Source of the DNA: a virus | DNA length: 64,000 nt | Virus record (IMG/VR): IMGVR_UViG_3300042308_000865 | Location: 1 to 64,000 of that record | Strand: one strand, 5' to 3' | Part shown: piece by piece, positions 38,732-45,918 of the stretch | Layout of the letters: every line of letters starts with the position of its first letter | How positions within the stretch are numbered: the first letter of the stretch is position 1 | Program-made: the position numbers and the translations under genes | The notes under the pieces: model-generated | Seen by the model: only the letters and a program-made list of their open reading frames with translations | The model's database searches: none | Told to the model about the DNA's origin: nothing

Positions 38732-39406
38732 TCACACCCCACAGAGTTGTTTGGTCACAGAACCAGATGCTTGACGGTTCAAAGAAACACCAGCACCTAC
38801 GTTTGCGCCAGAATAAGCACCAGCACCGTTTGCACCATTCATCTTCTTGGCACGTCCAAATCGCATTGTGGAGAGTTTATTACTCACTGCTTCGGCATCA
38901 TCATGAACTCGGTTCTCTGCCAGTTTCATTTCCTTCAGACGTTCTGCAACTTTATCTGCAAATGCCTTGCGGAAATTAAGTTTGAAAGAACGGGAAACAG
39001 AATCACCACGCAGAGAGCAAAGGATTTTCTCTGCTTTATGTGCAACTTCTGCCTCTTTCTCCATCACCTGAACAAGGTAATCATAATAGAGTCGCACTTG
39101 GATTTGTTGTGCTTCACTACCAATGATTTGAAGAGACTTTGTATCTCCATTCTTCAGATATGCTTTTGCATCATAGAACGTTGCAATCGCATTGGCAAGA
39201 GTAGAAAGAGCAACATTGATTCTTTTGAAAGAAACAAACTCTTCATCAAGAACTTGAGTTTCAGTTGCTTCGCTTACAGTGATTCCATACTGTTTGCACA
39301 GTTTATCAATCATTCGGGCAGCAGCAGATGCTTCACCCTCAAAGTCAGTACCATTCTGCAGTTTCAGAATGGATTGAATCTTTGCGATAACTTGCGAACG
39401 ATCCAT
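38732..39406 (-). CDS. DUF2786-like protein
   Basis: 224 aa. The N-terminus (DRSQVIAKIQSILKLQNGTD, then ASAAARMIDKLCKQYGITV) matches the DUF2786 pattern of a short repeated helical segment. The middle (about 60-160) is helical and charged. The C-terminus is Gly/Ala/Asn-rich (GANGAGAYSGANVGAGVSLN) and probably disordered. Function of the family is unknown. First gene of operon C, 52 nt after the -10. Confidence 0.75.
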   Translation of the reverse strand: MDRSQVIAKIQSILKLQNGTDFEGEASAAARMIDKLCKQYGITVSEATETQVLDEEFVSFKRINVALSTLANAIATFYDAKAYLKNGDTKSLQIIGSEAQQIQVRLYYDYLVQVMEKEAEVAHKAEKILCSLRGDSVSRSFKLNFRKAFADKVAERLKEMKLAENRVHDDAEAVSNKLSTMRFGRAKKMNGANGAGAYSGANVGAGVSLNRQASGSVTKQLCGV

Positions 39407-39458
39407 AACAAGAAGTAAAGAATTGGACTCGGGTGGGACTGACCCCTTCCACCCTCTT

Positions 39459-39516
39459 AATCTACCAGAAAAAAGTTCCAGTGCCCGTTTAGTGTGCCAC
39501 CCCTACAAGTGGCACA
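39459..39516 (-). promoter_or_regulatory. Early promoter module C
   Basis: Block at 39493-39516 (TGTGCCAC/GTGGCACA, perfect 8-bp arms), 28 bp, -10 TAGATT at 39459-39464. The block ends 3 bp before the stop codon of the upstream gene (39520). Confidence 0.75.
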
Positions 39517-39519
39517 TCA

Positions 39520-39840
39520 TCAATAAGAATAAGCAGAACTTACATAATCATCATATGCTGCCTCTGCGTATCCTTCATTGATTCCATCAAGAATTTCATC
39601 GTTAGAAGGAAGTTCTTTATCGACTTGATTCCAATAATAAAGAATAGTCTCCAATGCAAGTTTGCTATCAAGTTCCCACTCATAATCATAATTAGGATAA
39701 AGTGGATCTACCGGATTATTTGAATGCTCTGCTTTGATACTCTTTACCTCATCCAAAACATCAAGATAATCAAGAAAATCTTGAGGAAGATTATTCCATT
39801 CTTCTTGAGTTTCAGGATAGTTGATGATTTGACGATTCAT
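39520..39840 (-). CDS. Hypothetical acidic protein (106 aa)
   Basis: Starts MNRQIINYPETQEEWNNLPQ; rich in Asp, Glu, Tyr and Asn with several Trp. The DNA-mimic-like acidity and aromatic content are noted, but no family is recognised. Last gene of operon D. Confidence 0.65.
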   Translation of the reverse strand: MNRQIINYPETQEEWNNLPQDFLDYLDVLDEVKSIKAEHSNNPVDPLYPNYDYEWELDSKLALETILYYWNQVDKELPSNDEILDGINEGYAEAAYDDYVSSAYSY

Positions 39841-39865
39841 AATTTGTAGTGCCTCGCTTGCTCTT

Positions 39866-40075
39866 TCAGTTTTCAGGTGAAGTTGTGTAATCTATTTTAT
39901 AGATGCACCAACCAATTTCATCACTAATCATATCTACAATTTCCTCTTCATCATCAACAATCCACTCACTATCAAGAACAGATTGAATCAGTCCTTTTTG
40001 ATAATTCATATCAGGGGGACAATCACAAACATCATCAGTGAAATCAATTTCGATTGAATTAACTTTGACTTTCAT
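39866..40075 (-). CDS. Small acidic protein (69 aa)
   Basis: Starts MKVKVNSIEIDFTDDVCDCP; a DEEEIVDMISDEIGW helix follows. Function unknown; part of operon D after the tRNA. Confidence 0.6.
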   Translation of the reverse strand: MKVKVNSIEIDFTDDVCDCPPDMNYQKGLIQSVLDSEWIVDDEEEIVDMISDEIGWCIYKIDYTTSPEN

Positions 40076-40102
40076 TTAAGTTTAGTGAGTGAGTGAGTGA
40101 AA

Positions 40103-40297
40103 TTAGGCAGAAATTGAAGAAAGTGGTTTGAAATCATAACCATAATTTCCTTCGATTGCTTCATAAACAATCACATTTTCTCCTGAGAGTTCCACACTCC
40201 AATCAAGTGCAGATTCCGTTGCTTCAAAAACATCATCAAACCATTCTGCATCTTCAAGAATGAATGTAACAGGACAAGCAATGAACATTGAAGTCAA
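40103..40297 (-). CDS. Small hypothetical protein (64 aa)
   Basis: Starts MTSMFIACPVTFILEDAEWF; acidic. It starts 17 bp after the tRNA-Met on the same strand. Function unknown. Confidence 0.55.
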   Translation of the reverse strand: MTSMFIACPVTFILEDAEWFDDVFEATESALDWSVELSGENVIVYEAIEGNYGYDFKPLSSISA

Positions 40298-40313
40298 GAA
40301 TAAAGGAATAGAG

Positions 40314-40385
40314 TAGCAATGGGTGGAATCGAACCACCGACGTAGAGGGTATGAATCTCTTGTTCTACCACTGAACTACATTGCC
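40314..40385 (-). tRNA. tRNA-Met (CAU)
   Basis: 72 nt, full cloverleaf: acceptor GGCAATG/CATTGCT, D stem GTTC/GAAC, anticodon loop TTCATAC (anticodon CAT), T stem GGTGG/CCACC with loop TTCGATT, discriminator A, no encoded CCA. The innermost anticodon-stem pair is a mismatch. It could be elongator Met or, if lysidine-modified, Ile. Confidence 0.9.
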
Positions 40386-40423
40386 CCACAGAGGGGAGAA
40401 TAATCTCCCCCCAAAATTAAAAC

Positions 40424-40621
40424 TCAGACTGCAGCAAGGTATGCTTCAATCTCATCATCATTCTCGGGACAGTCAGCAATCGCAAGATCTTCACAAACTT
40501 GCTCACGGGTGAGTTCAGTTTGATCAGGAACAATCACATCAAGAATGTCCAGAATCTGATTACCAGTAGCACCCTTGCGGAGCATACCGAGCATCACATC
40601 TTTAGAGAAATCAACAGACAT
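40424..40621 (-). CDS. Small acidic protein (65 aa), first gene of operon D
   Basis: Start at 40621 (MSVDFSKDVMLGMLRKGATG); a longer frame to 40855 would be read through the promoter and is rejected. Helical, with an acidic C-terminus (CPENDDEIEAYLAAV). Short proteins with this RKGATGNQILDILD pattern are common in cyanophages; function unknown. Confidence 0.7.
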   Translation of the reverse strand: MSVDFSKDVMLGMLRKGATGNQILDILDVIVPDQTELTREQVCEDLAIADCPENDDEIEAYLAAV

Positions 40622-40684
40622 TTTAGTTTGATTTAGTTTGACGTTTGTGGGGTGAGTTGGTTGCCCTTCCCTCACCACCCATAT

Positions 40685-40742
40685 ACAATACCACGGAACC
40701 GACCCAGCAGGGGGTTTAGTGGTCAGTCCCCCAACTGGCACA
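40685..40742 (-). promoter_or_regulatory. Early promoter module D
   Basis: Block at 40719-40742 with one good arm (TGGCACA) and one decayed arm, 28 bp, -10 TATTGT at 40685-40690. The following leader (GGGTGGTGAGGGA) matches that of module F. Confidence 0.6.
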
Positions 40743-40924
40743 GTGCTAGGGTTTGGGCAGAAGGCACCAGGGGCACCTAGACTCATTTGAGTCCCAAACG
40801 AGAACCCTTGCGGCGCAAGGGGTTTGGGAAGCATCAAAAACCCAAAAACCTGCAATTTGGCGTCACAGGTGCCCTAGGTCATCCGCCGCAGTCTCATCGA
40901 CGGTCCATCTGAAACTGTTGAGAA
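40743..40924 (-). other. GC-rich structured region upstream of module D
   Basis: 182 bp without a gene, clearly richer in G+C than its surroundings. CCCAAAC...GTTTGGG encloses CCCTTGC-ggc-GCAAGGG (40795-40828), making a 14-bp hairpin with a 5-nt bulge. It is flanked by the palindrome GACTCATTTGAGTC at 40781-40794. It follows the stop at 40925 and could be a 3' structure of operon E or a small structured RNA. Confidence 0.55.
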
Positions 40925-41110
40925 TCAGGCAGATTCCAGAAGTTCAGGATAATAATCTGTAACTTCAGCAATCAATTCTTCATCAGTGTAAGCAGAAAGA
41001 TTCTCTTCCAGTTGGTCTCCAACAATTCGCATCAAATCCTTGGTGCTCATATTATCAAGAACACGGTCAATGTATTCTTGAACAAGTTGGTCGCGGTTAA
41101 TTTCAGACAT
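40925..41110 (-). CDS. Small acidic protein (61 aa)
   Basis: ATG at 41110 chosen (MSEINRDQLVQEYIDRVLDN), directly after the upstream stop; a TTG two codons earlier is less likely. Acidic and helical. Last gene of operon E. Confidence 0.6.
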   Translation of the reverse strand: MSEINRDQLVQEYIDRVLDNMSTKDLMRIVGDQLEENLSAYTDEELIAEVTDYYPELLESA

Positions 41111-41112
41111 AA

Positions 41113-41526
41113 TCAAACAAAAAGAGGAGCAGAAGGAATTTCAACAATTTTGGGTAGTTTAGAATCATCAAACTGATTCATACTATAACATACCCATTCA
41201 CCATTTCGGAAGAGATAGGAGTACTCTTCACTATCCTCTGGAAGTAGATACTCACAGAGATCAGCATCAAGACGTGGAGGACAATTATCTCCACGTTGAG
41301 AATAGTATTGTGGTCCATAAGAACCATCAGCACTATCATCCCAACGTGAATCAGTCCAGCAAGAACTCATATCACCACCATCAATCAGTTCTGCAACTTT
41401 CTCTCTAGTGTTGTAGTGAGTCTTTAGAATCCGACCTAACCATTCAGGATAACCATCCCAATGATGATAGACAGAAAGAATACTTTTATTCTTCAGTTCA
41501 AGACCAATTCTAGAGCGAGTACTCAT
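41113..41526 (-). CDS. Conserved phage protein with SRIG...HWDGYP motif
   Basis: 137 aa. Starts MSTRSRIGLELKNKSILSVY followed by HHWDGYPEWLG and later CPPRLDADLCEYLL. This arrangement (SRIG, then HWDGYP within 30 residues) marks a family widespread in phages and bacteria with no known function. Overlaps the upstream gene by 4 bp. Confidence 0.8.
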   Translation of the reverse strand: MSTRSRIGLELKNKSILSVYHHWDGYPEWLGRILKTHYNTREKVAELIDGGDMSSCWTDSRWDDSADGSYGPQYYSQRGDNCPPRLDADLCEYLLPEDSEEYSYLFRNGEWVCYSMNQFDDSKLPKIVEIPSAPLFV

Positions 41527-41768
41527 TCAAAAGGATTAGCAAGTTGTGGAATAGTATTGAACTTAACAACATCATAGGGAATAGGAATGTTGTTAAGATA
41601 TTCTTCAATCTCAAGATTCATCTCAATTCGATTGAGAAACTTCTTGGATTGAGATTTGCCCATAAAAGTGAGAATCTTTAGATACCACTCTTTAGATACA
41701 TCACCCATTGGAGTTTTGATGGGGTAGAAATCTACCACCATATTTCCATCTTTAGATTGAAGTCGCAT
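41523..41768 (-). CDS. Hypothetical protein (81 aa)
   Basis: Starts MRLQSKDGNMVVDFYPIKTP; mixed alpha/beta with EMNLEIEEYLNNIPIPYDVV. Its start touches the end of the ArdA-like gene (1 bp overlap). No family recognised. Confidence 0.65.
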   Translation of the reverse strand: MRLQSKDGNMVVDFYPIKTPMGDVSKEWYLKILTFMGKSQSKKFLNRIEMNLEIEEYLNNIPIPYDVVKFNTIPQLANPFE

Positions 41769-42163
41769 CAGAATTGGTTATCAAAAACAAAACCATCAAC
41801 ATAGGTGCAATCAAGATTATCGAAAGTTGCCTCCCAATCAATCTCAATAAAACCAGGATTGTCAATAGAATAACAATCAGTCACAAAGTTTTCTGCATAG
41901 TGTTCTTTGGACTCCCACACACCGCGATAAGAATCTTCAAAGGATTGGAGATTATCAATACCAAACTCTTCAATGAAAACATCTACTGCTTCATAAGCGT
42001 AAGATTCACCAAATTGAACATAGTTTTCATAATGCTCAACAAAGTTGCTCTCACCATATTCCGCAATGAACTCATAAATGTCATCTACAGCATAGGAATC
42101 TTCAACAAGTTCAGAAATCAGTTCTTGAGTTTCAGTTTTCAGTTCCACTTGAGTAGCAGTCAT
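41768..42163 (-). CDS. ArdA-like antirestriction protein
   Basis: 131 aa, start at 42163 (MTATQVELKTETQELISELV); an upstream TTG is rejected. Very acidic. The C-terminal two thirds follow the ArdA pattern: FIEEFGIDNLQSFEDSYRGV, then a helix EHYAENFV, then FIEIDWEATFDNLDCTYVDG ending GFVF. ArdA proteins imitate bent B-DNA and block type I restriction enzymes. The N-terminal domain is shorter than in plasmid ArdA (about 165 aa). First gene of operon E, next to the candidate restriction-modification pair. Confidence 0.75.
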   Translation of the reverse strand: MTATQVELKTETQELISELVEDSYAVDDIYEFIAEYGESNFVEHYENYVQFGESYAYEAVDVFIEEFGIDNLQSFEDSYRGVWESKEHYAENFVTDCYSIDNPGFIEIDWEATFDNLDCTYVDGFVFDNQF

Positions 42164-42181
42164 TGGGTCTCTCAACCTTGA

Positions 42182-42979
42182 TTACTTCGTAATCATAGCA
42201 TCCAGCAGGGGCGTTTGGGGGGTGTAGTGTGCCACTTGCTGGACTGGCACACCCACAATCGTATTGTTAATTCTTTCCGCAGCAATGTTATAGTAATTTT
42301 GCTCTTTTTCGATTCCTATAAACTTTCTATTTTCAATTTTACAAGCAACTCCTGTAGTTCCACTTCCCATACAAGGATCGAGAACAACATCATTTTCATT
42401 TGAAAATGTTTTAATCAACCACTGATAAAGAGAAATAGGTTTTTGTGTTGGGTGATACTTACCTTCACTTTCTGCTGTTTTGAAATAAATTACACTTCTT
42501 GGGTATCTCAATCCAGAATCATTTTTAACGTGAACTTCTTTCGTCTGAACACCATAAGATTCTGTATCTCTGACTGCAGTTCCTTTATCATAAGGAGTTC
42601 CCTGTGTCATTTGAGGATTGTAAGTTGGTTGTTTCTTGTAAAACACCACAATATCTTCGTGGGCACGTAAGGGTTGTTTTTTTGCGTTTAGATAACCAGT
42701 TGCTTTTGATTTTTCCCAAACCATACAGTACTTAAAGTCTTTATAGTTGGAAGAAATTAAAACAGTCGTAAATGGTTGTGCAGCAGTTGAAATTATTGGA
42801 CAAGATGGTTTACAGATTCTATTTGCAATATCCCAAAACTTTGGATAATCAATTATATTATCCCATTGATTTCTTTTATTCAAAGTTCCATAAGGAAAAT
42901 CTGTAAGTAATAGGTCTATACTGTTATCTGAAAGATTTTCCATTACAGAAAACATATCATCATTGTATAATTGATTCAT
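42182..42979 (-). CDS. DNA methyltransferase (beta-type, N6-adenine or N4-cytosine)
   Basis: 265 aa. Catalytic motif IV is DFPYG at 27-31 (a DPPY variant) and the AdoMet-binding motif I is DPCMGSGTTG near 200. The order IV before I is that of the beta group. HPTQKP near 177 is the usual motif upstream of motif I. Its start overlaps the upstream candidate endonuclease by ATGA, so it is probably the protecting partner. The last 23 codons (QQVAHYTPQTPLLDAMITK end) are encoded by the block of promoter module E, so this C-terminal tail was probably gained by read-through. Confidence 0.9.
   Translation of the reverse strand: MNQLYNDDMFSVMENLSDNSIDLLLTDFPYGTLNKRNQWDNIIDYPKFWDIANRICKPSCPIISTAAQPFTTVLISSNYKDFKYCMVWEKSKATGYLNAKKQPLRAHEDIVVFYKKQPTYNPQMTQGTPYDKGTAVRDTESYGVQTKEVHVKNDSGLRYPRSVIYFKTAESEGKYHPTQKPISLYQWLIKTFSNENDVVLDPCMGSGTTGVACKIENRKFIGIEKEQNYYNIAAERINNTIVGVPVQQVAHYTPQTPLLDAMITK
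42192..42251 (-). promoter_or_regulatory. Early promoter module E
   Basis: Block at 42228-42251 (TGTGCCA/TGGCACA), 30 bp, -10 TATGAT at 42192-42197. The whole module lies inside the 3' end of the methyltransferase gene. Drives the ArdA-like operon. Confidence 0.7.
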
Positions 42980-43554
42980 TTATTTAACCACTCAACAAAT
43001 TTATTTACTTCATCAATATCAAGTTGAAAGTCATCAATATATTGTTCCATATATATCGCTTTGCTTGCGTTGCGTTTTTTAACTTTATTGACAACAAAAA
43101 TATTCAAATCTTTATTTGTTTTACTCTTAAAATAAGCAGTATAGTAGTTTAGAGTATCCTTTGATACACATTCTTGTCCACATAGAATCGCACAGTCAAC
43201 TTCATTTGGAACATCAGGAGATTCACAAAGTTCAATAAAGTCTAGCACAGCACGCTTCAAATAACAAGAATCTAGATATGCCTTCAATTCTAAAAGTTTT
43301 TTGAGTTCTTTGTTTTTATAAATGTGTTTATCTACTTGAAGATTATTTACAGCAAATCCAAGTACTTCTTTACTTTTTTTATAATCATTCTTTTTTGCTA
43401 CAAGACCATTATCTGAACAAATCCTGTGGGTAAAATTCTCAAAAAGAACTCCAGATGCGTTCCTTGCTTTCCCGCCACCTTCTTCTTTGTGAATTTGTGG
43501 GATAGTTTCAACTTCAGAATTATATGCCTCAATGATCAGATCTAGATTGTTCAT
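42976..43554 (-). CDS. Candidate type II restriction endonuclease
   Basis: 192 aa, directly upstream of and overlapping the methyltransferase gene. A PD-(D/E)xK-like arrangement is visible: D75, then E89-L-K91 (LLELKAYLD). An N-terminal KARNASGVLFENFTHRIC helix contains a conserved-type Glu. The NEVDCAILCGQE strand at 117-128 fits a nuclease core. Small size, coupling to a methyltransferase and these residues support a restriction enzyme, but no specific family is recognised. It could also be another nuclease or a methylation-specificity partner. Confidence 0.55.
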   Translation of the reverse strand: MNNLDLIIEAYNSEVETIPQIHKEEGGGKARNASGVLFENFTHRICSDNGLVAKKNDYKKSKEVLGFAVNNLQVDKHIYKNKELKKLLELKAYLDSCYLKRAVLDFIELCESPDVPNEVDCAILCGQECVSKDTLNYYTAYFKSKTNKDLNIFVVNKVKKRNASKAIYMEQYIDDFQLDIDEVNKFVEWLNK

Positions 43555-43601
43555 TTTGTTGTGGTGTGAGGTAAAAAAACGTTCTCAAATGGAACGCTTA
43601 A

Positions 43602-43931
43602 TCAAGCAAAAATGTACTGAAAGAACAGAGAATCAACCAGGCGATTGGTGTTCAGTTTCACCCAACGATAAATCTTGGGAATAGCAATCACAATCGCAGC
43701 AACAAAGTCAATTACATTTACAACAAACCGAATGAAATTGACTTGGGTTGCTTCACCATTATCATCCCACCAAAGTTGAAATGCGGTCCAACCATAGGAA
43801 ACTGCAGCAACAACAATAGCAGAGAAAGTTGCAGCAAACTTGATTACATCAGCACCAAACTGAATATAATTAAACTGCTTGAGTTTGTTGATAGCAGACT
43901 CAACAGAGGGGAAAGAATTAGTCAGTTCCAA
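43602..43931 (-). CDS. Small two-pass membrane protein, TTG start
   Basis: About 109 aa if read from the TTG at 43929-43931; the frame has no Met after the promoter, so a non-ATG start is required. Two hydrophobic segments are clear: IKFAATFSAIVVAAVSYGWT and RFVVNVIDFVAAIVIAIPKI, with an acidic loop (WWDDNGEATQ) between. Likely placed in the host membrane. A 15-codon upstream frame (MPHHMLFIFCNIGTD) overlaps the start out of frame and may modulate it. Confidence 0.6.
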   Translation of the reverse strand: MELTNSFPSVESAINKLKQFNYIQFGADVIKFAATFSAIVVAAVSYGWTAFQLWWDDNGEATQVNFIRFVVNVIDFVAAIVIAIPKIYRWVKLNTNRLVDSLFFQYIFA

Positions 43932-43981
43932 TGTTGCAAAAAATAAAGAGCATGTGGTGCGGCATCCCTCACCACTCCTAT

Positions 43982-44039
43982 ACAATACCACATTTAGGGA
44001 TCTGTGCTCTTTTAGTGTGCCACTAGAACAAGTGGCACA
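43982..44039 (-). promoter_or_regulatory. Early promoter module F
   Basis: Block at 44016-44039 (TGTGCCAC/GTGGCACA, perfect), 28 bp, -10 TATTGT at 43982-43987. Drives the membrane-protein, endonuclease and methyltransferase operon. Confidence 0.75.
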
Positions 44040-44056
44040 TCGCATCATTGGACTCA

Positions 44057-44458
44057 TCAGAATTGAGATTCAATCAAGTTAGAAAGTTCATCGAAAGTAT
44101 AACCCGAATCGTTCAGATTGGCAATCTCATCAGTATAGAACCAATCATCTTCATCATCATTGTCGGTTACATCCACTCGGACACTAGGATTACCAACAGG
44201 AAGTCCTGCCCATTCTTTTACAGATTCAGGCAGAAACTCACCCTCTCCGTCAAAATACCAATAATCAGTTGGTTGAGTATTTTCTTCCTTAAATGCACCT
44301 CGAAACTCCCAACCTACCAGTTTTGTTTCTTGTGTATACAAATCACAGAGAACACCAAGGCAACAATAACCAGTTACACTGCGGAGTTTCTCACTGCCTT
44401 GATCATACCAACCAGAACGCAGAGCATCAATCCACTTTTTCTTAACTTCGGGATTCAT
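44057..44458 (-). CDS. Conserved phage protein (133 aa)
   Basis: Start at 44458 (MNPEVKKKWIDALRSGWYDQ), one base after the upstream stop. It continues GSEKLRSVTGYCCLGVLCDL, a motif seen in many phage and some bacterial hypothetical proteins. Near residue 60 it has QPTDYWYFDGEGEFLPESV. Acidic C-terminus. The family has no known function. Last gene of operon G. Confidence 0.75.
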   Translation of the reverse strand: MNPEVKKKWIDALRSGWYDQGSEKLRSVTGYCCLGVLCDLYTQETKLVGWEFRGAFKEENTQPTDYWYFDGEGEFLPESVKEWAGLPVGNPSVRVDVTDNDDEDDWFYTDEIANLNDSGYTFDELSNLIESQF

Positions 44459-44459
44459 T

Positions 44460-44642
44460 TTAGTTTTCAGTGCAGTTGACATCATCAAACCAAGTGTCGA
44501 GTGAATTAAAGATTTCAGTTACAATAGTATCAGTTATCGAATCAATGTGAGGTTCTGGATTATGCTTAAATGCACGGTTGTATCCATACCTCACACCTTC
44601 CTCGATTGCCATTTCTAATACGGCACGGAATTTAGGTTTCAT
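44460..44642 (-). CDS. Small conserved protein (60 aa)
   Basis: Starts MKPKFRAVLEMAIEEGVRYG, then YNRAFKHNPEPHID and an acidic helix. The RYGYNRAFKH segment resembles small conserved phage proteins; function unknown. Confidence 0.7.
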   Translation of the reverse strand: MKPKFRAVLEMAIEEGVRYGYNRAFKHNPEPHIDSITDTIVTEIFNSLDTWFDDVNCTEN

Positions 44643-44851
44643 TAGTTTGCAGCAAGAACAAGATTAGCAACTCTATCCTCTCCAGGCAATTCTTGCAACT
44701 TTTGATAAATGCGTTGAAATTGATTTTGCATACTCAAGTAATAAGAAGCAAGTTGTGCATCTTCCTGATTGAAATAAGCATCATCTTCATAATACTCAAG
44801 TGCTTTGATAATATCAAGCAACTCACCAGAAGTGAAAGAAATAGAAGTCAT
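44642..44851 (-). CDS. Small helical protein (69 aa)
   Basis: Starts MTSISFTSGELLDIIKALEY; two amphipathic helices. Overlaps the neighbours by 1 and 4 bp. Confidence 0.65.
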   Translation of the reverse strand: MTSISFTSGELLDIIKALEYYEDDAYFNQEDAQLASYYLSMQNQFQRIYQKLQELPGEDRVANLVLAAN

Positions 44852-45078
44852 AATGTAGCACAGGGAACACAGTTGTCATCATCAAAGACCGTTGTTTCAA
44901 TGATAACATCAAAATCATCAGTCATTTTTACATAATTCCACTCCTTATCAGTCTCATCCTCCACATTTTCCTGATAACAGTGAATGAAACCTTCCGAGTC
45001 CTGTTTTACATAACAACCATCATAGTCCTCATCATCAAAGACATAACCAGATGCAATGAGTGCTTCAATGAAAGTCAT
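44848..45078 (-). CDS. Small acidic protein (76 aa)
   Basis: Starts MTFIEALIASGYVFDDEDYD; short acidic beta-rich segments with four Cys. Overlaps both neighbours by 4 bp. Function unknown. Confidence 0.65.
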   Translation of the reverse strand: MTFIEALIASGYVFDDEDYDGCYVKQDSEGFIHCYQENVEDETDKEWNYVKMTDDFDVIIETTVFDDDNCVPCATL

Positions 45079-45275
45079 TTGATATCGAAAATGTCGAACA
45101 GTTCTCGTTGAGTTTTAGTGAAAAGAGTATCCTCTTGAGGATAATTGTAGAGTTCCAGTTGAAACTCTTTGTAGAAGTAAATAATGTCCCGCAGAGAAAG
45201 CAGTTGCTTTTCAGTCAGGATTTCTTCCATCGTCAGAACAGTGTCAATCATAGTTTCAGTAGTCAGTTCCATCAT
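45075..45275 (-). CDS. Small hypothetical protein (66 aa)
   Basis: Start chosen at 45275 (MMELTTETMIDTVLTMEEIL); the next codon is also ATG. Helical, charged. Its 5' end overlaps the 54-aa gene by 20 bp. Confidence 0.6.
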   Translation of the reverse strand: MMELTTETMIDTVLTMEEILTEKQLLSLRDIIYFYKEFQLELYNYPQEDTLFTKTQRELFDIFDIK

Positions 45276-45420
45276 TTTCACAAAGTTGAATCCAATAAGC
45301 AAAACAGGGAAAGTTCAATGGATGATCTTTCTGCCTGTTATACCAATTAAATGCAAGATTCAATCGGTTTTCGGGAACCTTCAGATAAGGAAGGTTCGAT
45401 TGAATTGGAGTGTAAGTCAT
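45256..45420 (-). CDS. Small protein (54 aa)
   Basis: Starts MTYTPIQSNLPYLKVPENRL; rich in aromatic residues (FNWYNRQKDHPLNFPCFAYW). Function unknown. Confidence 0.6.
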   Translation of the reverse strand: MTYTPIQSNLPYLKVPENRLNLAFNWYNRQKDHPLNFPCFAYWIQLCENDGTDY

Positions 45421-45428
45421 TGTTGTCA

Positions 45429-45629
45429 TCAAGCAACGTAAAGTGCCTTGGAGTAGGCATCATTCAACTTATCGGCAAGCAGTTCAGATTTCTCTGCACG
45501 CTCCAACCAATAATCACGATTCTGCTCACTATCTTGTGCAAGGTAGCGATACCAAGCAGCAGAGTTATAAGCACAAGTAATCAACTCACTACACTCACCC
45601 ATTGTGAAACCAGAAATCAGATTAAACAT
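45429..45629 (-). CDS. Small protein (66 aa), first gene of operon G
   Basis: Starts MFNLISGFTMGECSELITCA, 24 nt after the start of the -10, with a GAGGAG ribosome site 2-3 nt before ATG. Ala/Glu-rich helices. Function unknown. Confidence 0.65.
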   Translation of the reverse strand: MFNLISGFTMGECSELITCAYNSAAWYRYLAQDSEQNRDYWLERAEKSELLADKLNDAYSKALYVA

Positions 45630-45653
45630 TGCTCCTCAACCGATTACTTTGTA

Positions 45654-45712
45654 ATGATAGCACCCCAGAGGGGTCTGTGCTCTTTTAGTGTGCCACCCCT
45701 ACAAGTGGCACA
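45654..45712 (-). promoter_or_regulatory. Early promoter module G
   Basis: Block at 45689-45712 (TGTGCCAC/GTGGCACA, perfect), 29 bp, -10 TATCAT at 45654-45659. Same right-hand sequence (AAAAGAGCACAGA) as module F. Confidence 0.75.
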
Positions 45713-45726
45713 CAGACACATTGGAC

Positions 45727-45891
45727 TCAACTGAGATTGTTAATGTACTTTCTGAGAAGATGTGTTCCCCTTTCTGGTTCAAATTTATTCTCAAAGAGTT
45801 CCATTAGTTCTAATACAAGGTTAGCATAAATTACTGGAACTCGAATGTGTTTAGTTTCACCTGATTTAGGAAACTTTTTAGTGAAGGGCAT
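45727..45891 (-). CDS. Small basic protein (54 aa), possible DNA-binding
   Basis: Starts MPFTKKFPKSGETKHIRVPV. The TKHIRVPVIYANLVLELMEL pattern resembles a ribbon-helix-helix start (basic beta strand then helix), as in small phage repressors, but this is a pattern guess. Last gene of operon H. Confidence 0.6.
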   Translation of the reverse strand: MPFTKKFPKSGETKHIRVPVIYANLVLELMELFENKFEPERGTHLLRKYINNLS

Positions 45892-45918
45892 TGTATTCTA
45901 TGTGGGACACATAGAGAT

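Noticed and set aside
40424-40855. 143-aa version of the first gene of operon D
   Set aside because: The extra 78 codons cover the promoter block, the -10 and the GC-rich segment; the downstream ATG at 40621 fits the promoter position.
42228-42251. Palindromic blocks as simple Rho-independent terminators
   Set aside because: None is followed by a T-run, while true terminators with T-runs occur elsewhere in the window (30319, 53134, 57075).
43602-44057. 151-aa version of the membrane protein
   Set aside because: Its first part is encoded by module F and would be upstream of the transcription start.
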